A stretch of 11,746 nucleotides of DNA from an uncultured Lachnospiraceae bacterium (GTDB taxonomy: Bacteria > Bacillota > Clostridia > Lachnospirales > Lachnospiraceae): contig URCR01000060.1 of the NCBI GenBank assembly GCA_900546325.1, forward strand, positions 1 through 11,746. The letters are read 5' to 3'. A program made the position numbers and the translations under genes. Shown here one piece after another: positions 6,882 to 11,746 of this stretch. Each line of letters opens with the position of its first letter. Within the stretch, counting starts at the first letter, position 1. The notes under the pieces were generated by a model. That model was not told the origin of the DNA. It saw nothing but the letters and a program-made list of their open reading frames with translations, and ran no database searches.

Positions 6882-6895
6882 CCTATTATAATAGG
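6882..6895. promoter_or_regulatory. Palindrome containing a TATAAT element upstream of prdD
   Basis: CCTATTATAATAGG is a perfect 14-base palindrome that includes TATAAT (6887-6892). It could be the -10 of a prdDE promoter, but no convincing -35 lies 16-19 bases upstream. It could also be an operator. Confidence 0.4.
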
Positions 6896-6930
6896 AGGCT
6901 GGAATGCAGACAAAAAATAAGGAGGCACAG

Positions 6931-7044
6931 ATGAAAGGGGCAGAGGTTGTGGGGAAAAGGAGGATGAAACATGGAGGAAATCAGAAAACGGCGCCTTGTG
7001 ATCAAAGCTTTTCATGCGGAAACAGTCCGGGAGGGGACGGTTAA
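6931..7044 (+). CDS. Possible 37-codon upstream ORF overlapping prdD
   Basis: An ATG with a strong AAGGAGG site 5 bases before it (6919-6925) opens a frame that runs to TAA at 7042-7044, overlapping the start of prdD out of frame. The predicted peptide is Lys/Gly/Arg-rich with no recognised motif. It could be a leader peptide that lowers or couples prdD translation, or simply a chance second ribosome binding site. Confidence 0.2.
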   Translation: MKGAEVVGKRRMKHGGNQKTAPCDQSFSCGNSPGGDG

Positions 7045-7729
7045 TCGGATCACGAGGACGAGGGAGATTGAAGTGGCGCCGGAATCTTTTGCGGGTCAAG
7101 CTGACCATGAGATGATTGAGCGCATCCATATTCGGATTGTGCACCCGGATCAGTATCGGGAGAGGACGAACAGTATTATGGATGTGATCCCGATTTCGAC
7201 AAAGGTGCTCGGAGAGATTGGCGAGGGAGTCACTCATACTGTGACCGGAGCGTATGTGCTGCTGACCGGAGTGGATGTCGATGGGATCCAGACGGCGGAA
7301 TTCGGATCGTCGGAGGGGGTGATCGAGAAACAGATTGCATGGGGCAAAGCCGGAACACCTGAGAGAGGAGATGATTTGATTTTGTTTGAGGTGACATTCT
7401 GCGCGGGAAAGGGACAGGACCGTGAGGCGGTTACAAGAGCACATATACTGTGTGATGAATTCATCCGCCAGTACCGGGAGTGTTTAAAGAAACTGCGAGG
7501 GGAATCCTGCACGAACCGGAGAGAATTCTATGACATGGAACGGCCGGGGAAAAAGAAAGTTGTGATCATCAAGCAGGTTGCAGGTCAGGGGGCGATGTAT
7601 GACATGCAGCTATTTGCAAAAGAACCGTCGGGAATGTCCGGAGGGAGGTCGATCATCGACATGGGAAATATGCCGATTGTCGTGACACCAAATGAATACC
7701 GGGATGGAATTCTGCGTTCTATGCAGTAG
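6971..7729 (+). CDS. prdD: PrdD, homologue of the mid region of PrdA
   Basis: This 252-residue protein matches PrdA residues about 172-419: IMDV...PI at 69-74, EFGSSEG at 110-116, AWG-AGTPE at about 123-131, RPGKKKVVI at 191-199 and GQGAM at 205-209. It lacks the PrdA N-terminal domain and the Ala/Pro linker. Its last residues (DGILRSMQ, stop) align with PrdA DGCIHALT, so the stop codon falls exactly where PrdA has the Cys that becomes pyruvoyl. The start is certain: GGAGG lies 7 bases upstream and an in-frame TGA stands at 6965-6967. It is followed by prdE with a 20-base gap. PrdD and PrdE proteins accompany proline reductase in other Clostridia and their role is unsettled; a part in the complex or in PrdA maturation is inference. 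It has four cysteines (144, 161, 171, 180) not obviously shared with PrdA. Confidence 0.9.
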   Translation: MEEIRKRRLVIKAFHAETVREGTVNRITRTREIEVAPESFAGQADHEMIERIHIRIVHPDQYRERTNSIMDVIPISTKVLGEIGEGVTHTVTGAYVLLTGVDVDGIQTAEFGSSEGVIEKQIAWGKAGTPERGDDLILFEVTFCAGKGQDREAVTRAHILCDEFIRQYRECLKKLRGESCTNRREFYDMERPGKKKVVIIKQVAGQGAMYDMQLFAKEPSGMSGGRSIIDMGNMPIVVTPNEYRDGILRSMQ

Positions 7730-7749
7730 CAGAAAAGGAGGAAAAAGAA

Positions 7750-8211
7750 ATGGGTATCGGACCATCTACGAAAGAGACAAGTCTTCATCATTTTCGTGAT
7801 CCCCTTCTGGATGTGGTATCTTCGGATGAGGAGATGGATCTGTTAGGTATTATTATAGTAGGAACTCCTGATAATCAGGAGGAAAAGATGCTTGTGGGAA
7901 CGAGAGCAGCAGTGCTGGCAGAGAGTATGCGGGCGGACGGCGCGATTATTTCCGCAGACGGATGGGGCAACAGCGATGTGGATTATGTAAATACGGTTGA
8001 GCAGCTGACAAAGAGGGGAATCGCGGTTTCCGGACTGAAATTTATCGGCACTTCCGGAGGATTTGTTGTGGAAAGCCCGAGTTTGAATGCGATCGTGGAT
8101 ATGAACAAAAGTGAGAGCGGCACAGAAACGTGTGTGCTGGGAGAAAACAGTGTGACAGAGATGGATGCGAGAAAAGCTGCCGCAATGCTGAAATTGAAGA
8201 TGAGAAAGTAG
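7750..8211 (+). CDS. prdE: PrdE, homologue of the pyruvoyl chain of PrdA
   Basis: This 153-residue protein matches the C-terminal chain of PrdA. It begins MGIGPSTKE where PrdA reads TCIGPASKE, so Gly2 stands in the place of the pyruvoyl-forming Cys420. Shared segments continue with HHFRDPLL (RHYWREPLV in PrdA), the GIIIVGTP strand, DGAIISADGWGN at about 63-74 (DGAFVTTEGFGN) and NKSESG at 119-124. Initiator Met is probably removed because Gly follows, leaving Gly at the position of the cleaved N-terminus. With no Cys or Ser there, this chain cannot form a pyruvoyl group by the known route. The ATG has AAAGGAGG 8 bases upstream and lies 20 bases after prdD; both share one transcript ending at the hairpin after this gene. 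It is probably a non-catalytic paralogue that pairs with PrdD. Confidence 0.9.
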   Translation: MGIGPSTKETSLHHFRDPLLDVVSSDEEMDLLGIIIVGTPDNQEEKMLVGTRAAVLAESMRADGAIISADGWGNSDVDYVNTVEQLTKRGIAVSGLKFIGTSGGFVVESPSLNAIVDMNKSESGTETCVLGENSVTEMDARKAAAMLKLKMRK

Positions 8212-8235
8212 ACTGTGGCAGAGAAAAACAGGAAA

Positions 8236-8284
8236 AAAGACATGCCTGCAAGATGACTGACTAAGATGCGGCATGTCTTTCTTC
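8236..8284 (+). terminator. Intrinsic terminator after prdE
   Basis: AAAGACATGCC (8236-8246) and GGCATGTCTTT (8270-8280) form an 11-bp stem, extended by GCA/TGC across a bulge, followed by a pyrimidine-rich tail. It begins 25 bases after the prdE stop and marks the end of the prd cluster. Confidence 0.75.
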
Positions 8285-8608
8285 TATATTTATTGAGAGG
8301 TTTGTTGCTTTGCAATCCGTTATATTAAAAGAGGGGGAATGGATATTGGATTGAATTTCGCTCAAACTGTCTATTGGGGGAAACAGTTTTTTCAAATCCT
8401 TGCAAAAGCAACAGTTAGTGGTATAAAGTTATAAAAGATAGGCTGAAAAAAAGACAGTATCCTCCTGAAGATTACCGCCTTTGGTCTGCATCACTGATAT
8501 AACTTCGGTGATAGTATAAAGCCGCAGTCGAAAATTGTCAATAGAAAAAAAGAAAAAAATTGTACATTAAAAAATACAATAAAAATGCGAAAAAATGTAA
8601 AAAAATAG
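8285..8608. other. Gene-free spacer between the prd cluster and the S10 operon
   Basis: No coding sequence is supported here. The region is A/T-rich, increasingly so toward 8600, where long A-runs may act as an UP element for the next promoter. It holds a terminator-like hairpin at 8364-8392, an 8-bp hairpin ATCACTGA/TCGGTGAT at 8490-8512 (7-base loop, no U-run) and a 6-bp inverted repeat ATTGTA/TACAAT at 8559-8580. A TATATT at 8321-8326 lacks a good -35 partner. Confidence 0.6.
8364..8392 (+). terminator. Terminator-like hairpin in the spacer
   Basis: AAACTGT (8364-8370) pairs with ACAGTTT (8383-8389), and T residues run to 8392. It lies about 80 bases after the prdE terminator with no gene between. 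It may be a second terminator or the end of a short unannotated RNA. Confidence 0.45.
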
Positions 8609-8637
8609 TTGCAAAACGAAAAAGTATCTTGTATACT
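8609..8637 (+). promoter_or_regulatory. Sigma-A promoter of the S10 operon
   Basis: A -35 TTGCAA (8609-8614) and a -10 TATACT (8632-8637) stand 17 bases apart, with A-tracts just upstream that resemble an UP element. Transcription would start near 8644, leaving a leader of about 240 bases before rpsJ. Confidence 0.8.
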
Positions 8638-8643
8638 AAGAGA

Positions 8644-8885
8644 GCTGTGACATGATAGCGATGAAGCGTGAGGTTGCTGCTTACAATAGCAGGTGTTCCG
8701 TGGAGCGAATGTCAAGTTAGGAAACTGGCGACAAGTCACTGTACGAATCACAACTGATTACTGCTTACCGATAATGGGTAAAGGTATGAAACAACGTGTG
8801 AGTTTCTCACGACACACACGGGAGAGTGTACAGTCACCGCTTGTCGTACTGATGTGAAAAGTACGAAAAGGAGGCGACTTTTTTT
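8644..8885 (+). promoter_or_regulatory. Structured 5' leader of the S10 operon (probable autoregulatory element)
   Basis: Three structures can be drawn. Domain I is closed by TGACAT (8648-8653) and ATGTCA (8709-8714) and holds a CTGCT/AGCAG hairpin (8677-8692). Domain II is closed by CGACAAG (8729-8735) with CTTGTCG (8840-8846), then ACTGTAC (8738-8744) with GTACAGT (8828-8834); inside lie TACC/GGTA and GTGAG/CTCAC hairpins. A third hairpin, CGTACT (8845-8850) / AGTACG (8860-8865), overlaps the end of domain II by two bases. The ribosome binding site GGAGG (8870-8874) and a U7 run (8879-8885) directly precede ATG. S10 operons are autoregulated by L4 through the leader in E. coli; no sequence match to that leader is claimed, and the ligand here is unknown. 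Confidence 0.65.
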
Positions 8886-9203
8886 ATGGCAAGTCAAGTA
8901 ATGAGAATCACATTAAAAGCATATGATCATCAGTTAGTAGATGCATCAGCAAAGAAAATTATCGAAACTGTAAAGAAAAATGGAGCACAAGTGAGTGGAC
9001 CGGTACCACTTCCGACTAAGAAGGAAGTTGTAACAATCTTAAGAGCGGTACACAAATACAAAGATTCCAGAGAGCAGTTCGAACAGAGAACTCATAAGAG
9101 ACTGATCGATATCACAACACCAACACAGAAGACAGTTGATGCATTATCAAGATTAGAGATGCCGGCTGGTGTTTATATTGATATCAAAATGAAAAACAAA
9201 TAA
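8886..9203 (+). CDS. rpsJ: 30S ribosomal protein S10
   Basis: S10 sits in the head of the 30S subunit and, as NusE, joins the NusB antitermination complex. The 105-residue product has the normal length and family signatures, including RITLKAYDHQLVD near the N-terminus, GPVPLPTKKEV at about 38-48 and FEQRTHKRLIDI at about 64-75. The C-terminal beta strand ends GVYIDIKMK, as usual. The start is set by GGAGG with a U-rich spacer. It is the first gene of the operon, as in most bacteria, so the long structured leader upstream controls the whole group. Confidence 0.99.
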   Translation: MASQVMRITLKAYDHQLVDASAKKIIETVKKNGAQVSGPVPLPTKKEVVTILRAVHKYKDSREQFEQRTHKRLIDITTPTQKTVDALSRLEMPAGVYIDIKMKNK

Positions 9204-9213
9204 GACAGTAACA

Positions 9214-9250
9214 ATCCTATATTTAGGATGAACACATATATTCAGTGTTC
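9214..9250 (+). other. Two tandem small hairpins between rpsJ and rplC
   Basis: ATCCTA/TAGGAT (9214-9229, 4-base loop) is directly followed by GAACAC/GTGTTC (9230-9250, 9-base loop) in the 74-base gap. Neither has a U-run. They may serve mRNA processing or tune rplC translation. Confidence 0.4.
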
Positions 9251-9277
9251 CGCTGTAAATCACAGGAGGTAATTATA

Positions 9278-9958
9278 ATGAAGAAAGCTATTTTAGCTAC
9301 AAAAGTCGGAATGACTCAAATCTTCAACGAAGACGGAGTTTTAACTCCAGTAACTGTACTTCAGGCTGGACCATGTGTAGTAACACAGATCAAGACAGTT
9401 GAGAACGACGGTTACAGCGCTGTTCAGGTTGGTTTCGTTGACAAGAAAGACAAGATCGTCAACGTAGACAAGAACGGTAAGAAGACAATCGTGCACAGAC
9501 ACGGTACAACAAAAGCAGAAAAAGGACATTTTGACAAAGCTGGTGTTTCAAGCAAGAGATTTGTAAGAGAATTCAAATTTGAAAACGCTGACGAGTTCGA
9601 ATTAGCACAGGAGATCAAAGCTGACATCTTTGCTGCTGGAGATAAAGTAGATGCTACTGCAATCTCTAAAGGTAAAGGATTCCAGGGTGCGATCAAGAGA
9701 CATAACCAACACAGAGGTCCTATGACTCACGGTTCTAAATTCCATCGTCACGCAGGTTCCAACGGTGCTGCATCTGATCCGAGCAAGGTATTCAAAGGAA
9801 AGAAGATGCCGGGACACATGGGAAGCAAGAGAATTACAATTCAAAATCTTGAAATCGTAAGAGTAGATGCTGAAAACAACTTAATCTTAGTAAAAGGATC
9901 TGTACCGGGACCTAAGAAATCTTTAGTGACAATTAAAGAAAGCGTAAAAGCAATCTAG
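9278..9958 (+). CDS. rplC: 50S ribosomal protein L3
   Basis: L3 is an early-assembly 50S protein that binds 23S rRNA near the 3' end and reaches toward the peptidyl transferase centre. The 226-residue product begins MKKAILATKVGMTQIF and has the conserved central loop (KGKGFQGAIKRH, then GPMTHGSKFHR and MPGHMGSKR). The loop contains the Gln of the GFQG segment that is methylated in E. coli; methylation here is not known. It is slightly longer than the roughly 210 residues common in Bacillus, with extra sequence in the region of residues 60-110. The start at 9278 follows AGGAGGT; an in-frame ATG at 9245 would add 11 residues without a comparable site. Confidence 0.98.
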   Translation: MKKAILATKVGMTQIFNEDGVLTPVTVLQAGPCVVTQIKTVENDGYSAVQVGFVDKKDKIVNVDKNGKKTIVHRHGTTKAEKGHFDKAGVSSKRFVREFKFENADEFELAQEIKADIFAAGDKVDATAISKGKGFQGAIKRHNQHRGPMTHGSKFHRHAGSNGAASDPSKVFKGKKMPGHMGSKRITIQNLEIVRVDAENNLILVKGSVPGPKKSLVTIKESVKAI

Positions 9959-9986
9959 TCTTTAATAGGAAAGGAGGAACACACAG

Positions 9987-10607
9987 ATGGCAAACGTATC
10001 TGTTTATAATATCGAAGGTAAAGAAGTTGGGACAATCGACTTAAGCGATGCAGTATTCGGTGTTGAAGTAAACGAACACTTATTACACATGGCAGTTGTA
10101 AGCCAACTTGCAAATAAACGTCAGGGAACACAGAAAGCAAAAACTCGCTCAGAAGTTCGCGGCGGTGGTAGAAAACCATGGAGACAAAAAGGAACAGGTC
10201 ATGCAAGACAAGGTTCTACAAGAGCTCCACAATGGACAGGCGGCGGAGTTGTATTTGCTCCAACACCAAGAGATTACTCTTTCAAATTAAATAAGAAAGA
10301 GAAGAGAGCTGCTCTGAAATCAGCTCTGACAAGTAGAGTAGAAGAAAAGAAATTTATCGTTCTTGACGAGATCAACTTTGGTGAGATCAAGACAAAGAAC
10401 TTCCAGAATGTACTGAACAACTTAAACGTATCAAAAGCATTAGTTGTTTTAGAAGACGGAAACAAGAATGCAGAATTATCTGCAAGAAACATTCCTTCCG
10501 TTAAGACAGCACGTACAAATACAATCAATGTATACGACATTCTGAAATACAACACGGTAATCGCTACGAAAGCAGCTGTTGAGACTATCGAGGAGGTGTA
10601 CGCATAA
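9987..10607 (+). CDS. rplD: 50S ribosomal protein L4
   Basis: L4 binds 23S rRNA and lines the exit tunnel with its extended loop; in E. coli it also represses its own operon. The 206-residue product shows the tunnel loop with GGGRKPWRQKGTGHARQGS at about residues 54-72, and the FAPTPRDYSFKLNKKEKRAALKSAL segment after it, split here across about 91-115. An AAGGAGG site lies upstream. The stop overlaps the rplW start by one base. If leader control works as in E. coli, L4 would be the first protein to test against the structured rpsJ leader. Confidence 0.98.
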   Translation: MANVSVYNIEGKEVGTIDLSDAVFGVEVNEHLLHMAVVSQLANKRQGTQKAKTRSEVRGGGRKPWRQKGTGHARQGSTRAPQWTGGGVVFAPTPRDYSFKLNKKEKRAALKSALTSRVEEKKFIVLDEINFGEIKTKNFQNVLNNLNVSKALVVLEDGNKNAELSARNIPSVKTARTNTINVYDILKYNTVIATKAAVETIEEVYA

Positions 10608-10906
10608 TGGCAAGCATTCAGTATTATGATGTAATCCTTAAACCAGTAATCACTGAGAAGAGCATGGCTGCTATGGGTGAAAAGAAATACACATTTTTAG
10701 TTCATCCACAGGCAACAAAGTCTCAGGTGAAAGAAGCAGTTGAAAAAATGTTCGCAGGAACAAAAGTAAAAAGCGTAAATACTATGAATCTTGATGGTAA
10801 GACAAAAAGACGTGGTATGACATACGGAAAGACTGCAAAGACAAAGAAAGCGATCGTTCAGCTCACAGAGGAAAGTGCTGATATCGAGATTTTCGAAGGC
10901 TTATAA
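10607..10906 (+). CDS. rplW: 50S ribosomal protein L23
   Basis: L23 sits at the tunnel exit and is the docking site for trigger factor and SRP. The 99-residue product has the family start DVILKPVITEKS, the YTFLVHPQATKSQVKEAVE region at about 28-46 and the KSVNTMN strand after it. Its ATG shares the last A of the rplD stop codon (TAATG), with GAGGAGGT inside the end of rplD, so the two genes are translationally coupled. Length and order are normal. Confidence 0.98.
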   Translation: MASIQYYDVILKPVITEKSMAAMGEKKYTFLVHPQATKSQVKEAVEKMFAGTKVKSVNTMNLDGKTKRRGMTYGKTAKTKKAIVQLTEESADIEIFEGL

Positions 10907-10971
10907 GATAAAGTAACTATACGGTGCAAATCCGTGAAACGAAAAATTAGGAATTGAAAGGAGAGACAGTA

Positions 10972-11746
10972 ATGGGAATTAAAACATACCGCCCATATAC
11001 ACCTTCCAGAAGACATATGACTGGCTCTGATTTCTCAGAAATCACAAAGACAACTCCGGAGAAATCTTTAGTTGTATCTTTAAGCAAAACAGCTGGTCGT
11101 AACAATCAGGGTAAAATCACAGTTAGACACCGCGGAGGCGGAGCAAAAAGAAAATATAGAATCATCGACTTCAAGAGAAGAAAAGACGGAATTCCGGCTA
11201 CTGTAATCGGTATCGAATACGATCCGAACAGAACAGCTAACATCGCTTTGATCTGCTATGCAGACGGAGAGAAAGCATACATCTTAGCTCCTCAGGGATT
11301 AACAGATGGAATGAAGGTAATGAACGGACCGGAAGCAGAAGTAAGAGTAGGAAACTGCTTACCACTTTCTGAGATCCCGGTTGGTACACAGATCCACAAC
11401 ATCGAGTTATATCCGGGAAGAGGCGGACAGTTAGTTCGTTCAGCTGGTAACAGCGCTCAGTTAATGGCGAAAGAAGGAAAATACGCTACACTCAGACTTC
11501 CGTCAGGAGAGATGAGAATGGTTCCAATCATTTGTAGAGCATCTATCGGTGTAGTAGGAAACGGAGATCACAACCTTGTGAACATCGGTAAAGCCGGACG
11601 TAAACGTCACATGGGTATCAGACCAACAGTTCGTGGTTCTGTAATGAACCCTAACGACCATCCACACGGTGGTGGTGAAGGTAAGACTGGTATTGGTCGT
11701 CCAGGTCCATGTACACCTTGGGGTAAACCAGCACTTGGTCTTAAGA
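10972..11746 (+). CDS. rplB: 50S ribosomal protein L2 (cut by the window edge)
   Basis: L2 is needed for subunit joining and for building the peptidyl transferase centre. About 258 codons are present from ATG at 10972, preceded by AAAGGAG; the family is usually 275-280 residues, so roughly 20 C-terminal residues are missing beyond the edge. Seen are MGIKTYRPYTPSRR at the N-terminus, the RGGGAKRKYR and DPNRTANIAL segments of the OB-like domain, and the C-terminal MNPNDHPHGGGEG, which includes the conserved histidine. It follows rplW after a 65-base gap in which I see nothing but the ribosome binding site. Confidence 0.98.
   Translation, partial: MGIKTYRPYTPSRRHMTGSDFSEITKTTPEKSLVVSLSKTAGRNNQGKITVRHRGGGAKRKYRIIDFKRRKDGIPATVIGIEYDPNRTANIALICYADGEKAYILAPQGLTDGMKVMNGPEAEVRVGNCLPLSEIPVGTQIHNIELYPGRGGQLVRSAGNSAQLMAKEGKYATLRLPSGEMRMVPIICRASIGVVGNGDHNLVNIGKAGRKRHMGIRPTVRGSVMNPNDHPHGGGEGKTGIGRPGPCTPWGKPALGLK

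Noticed and set aside
6815..7444. 209-codon open frame on the minus strand over prdD
   Set aside because: It is antisense to prdD, lacks a ribosome binding site and shows no family features.
8490..8512. ATCACTGA/TCGGTGAT hairpin as a riboswitch or terminator
   Set aside because: No U-run on either strand and no surrounding conserved core that I recognise; kept only as a note in the spacer.
1..11746. CRISPR arrays, prophage or toxin-antitoxin genes
   Set aside because: No regularly spaced repeats and no phage or toxin-antitoxin-like proteins were seen on either strand.

Overview
The window comes from a Gram-positive anaerobe of the class Clostridia that ferments amino acids. The ribosomal proteins look most like those of Lachnospiraceae, but that is an impression from reading them, not a search. 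It joins two units: a complete, selenium-dependent D-proline reductase (prd) cluster at about 68-8280, and the start of the S10 ribosomal protein operon from about 8609 to the right edge, which cuts rplB.

Layout. On the minus strand, prdF (proline racemase) is followed 30 bases later by a TetR-family regulator; both appear to be driven by a well-formed sigma-A promoter at 1810-1838. Diverging on the plus strand is the selenocysteine tRNA gene (1948-2045), with its own promoter, and then prdC, prdA, a 96-residue accessory gene and prdB. PrdB is read through an in-frame UGA at 6436-6438, with a hairpin of bacterial SECIS type just behind it, so it should not be annotated as two ORFs. A hairpin and U-run (6744-6831) ends that unit. 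prdD and prdE follow, closed by a terminator at 8236-8284. A spacer of about 320 bases leads to a strong promoter and a highly structured 240-base leader in front of rpsJ-rplC-rplD-rplW-rplB.

How the genes work together. PrdF converts L-proline to D-proline. PrdA (a proprotein cleaved at Cys420 to create a pyruvoyl subunit) and PrdB (Sec151) form the reductase that opens D-proline to 5-aminovalerate. PrdC, an RnfC-like protein, supplies the electrons. The selenocysteine tRNA needed to make PrdB lies in the same cluster. No PrdR-type sigma-54 activator, selA, selB or selD is visible; the only regulator gene present is the TetR protein.

Most notable points: PrdD and PrdE together equal PrdA cut at its own maturation site; tRNA-Sec sits inside the only selenoprotein cluster seen here; PrdC has no UGA codon; AT-rich palindromes lie at the head of all three prd units; and the S10 leader ends in a U7 run directly against the rpsJ start codon.
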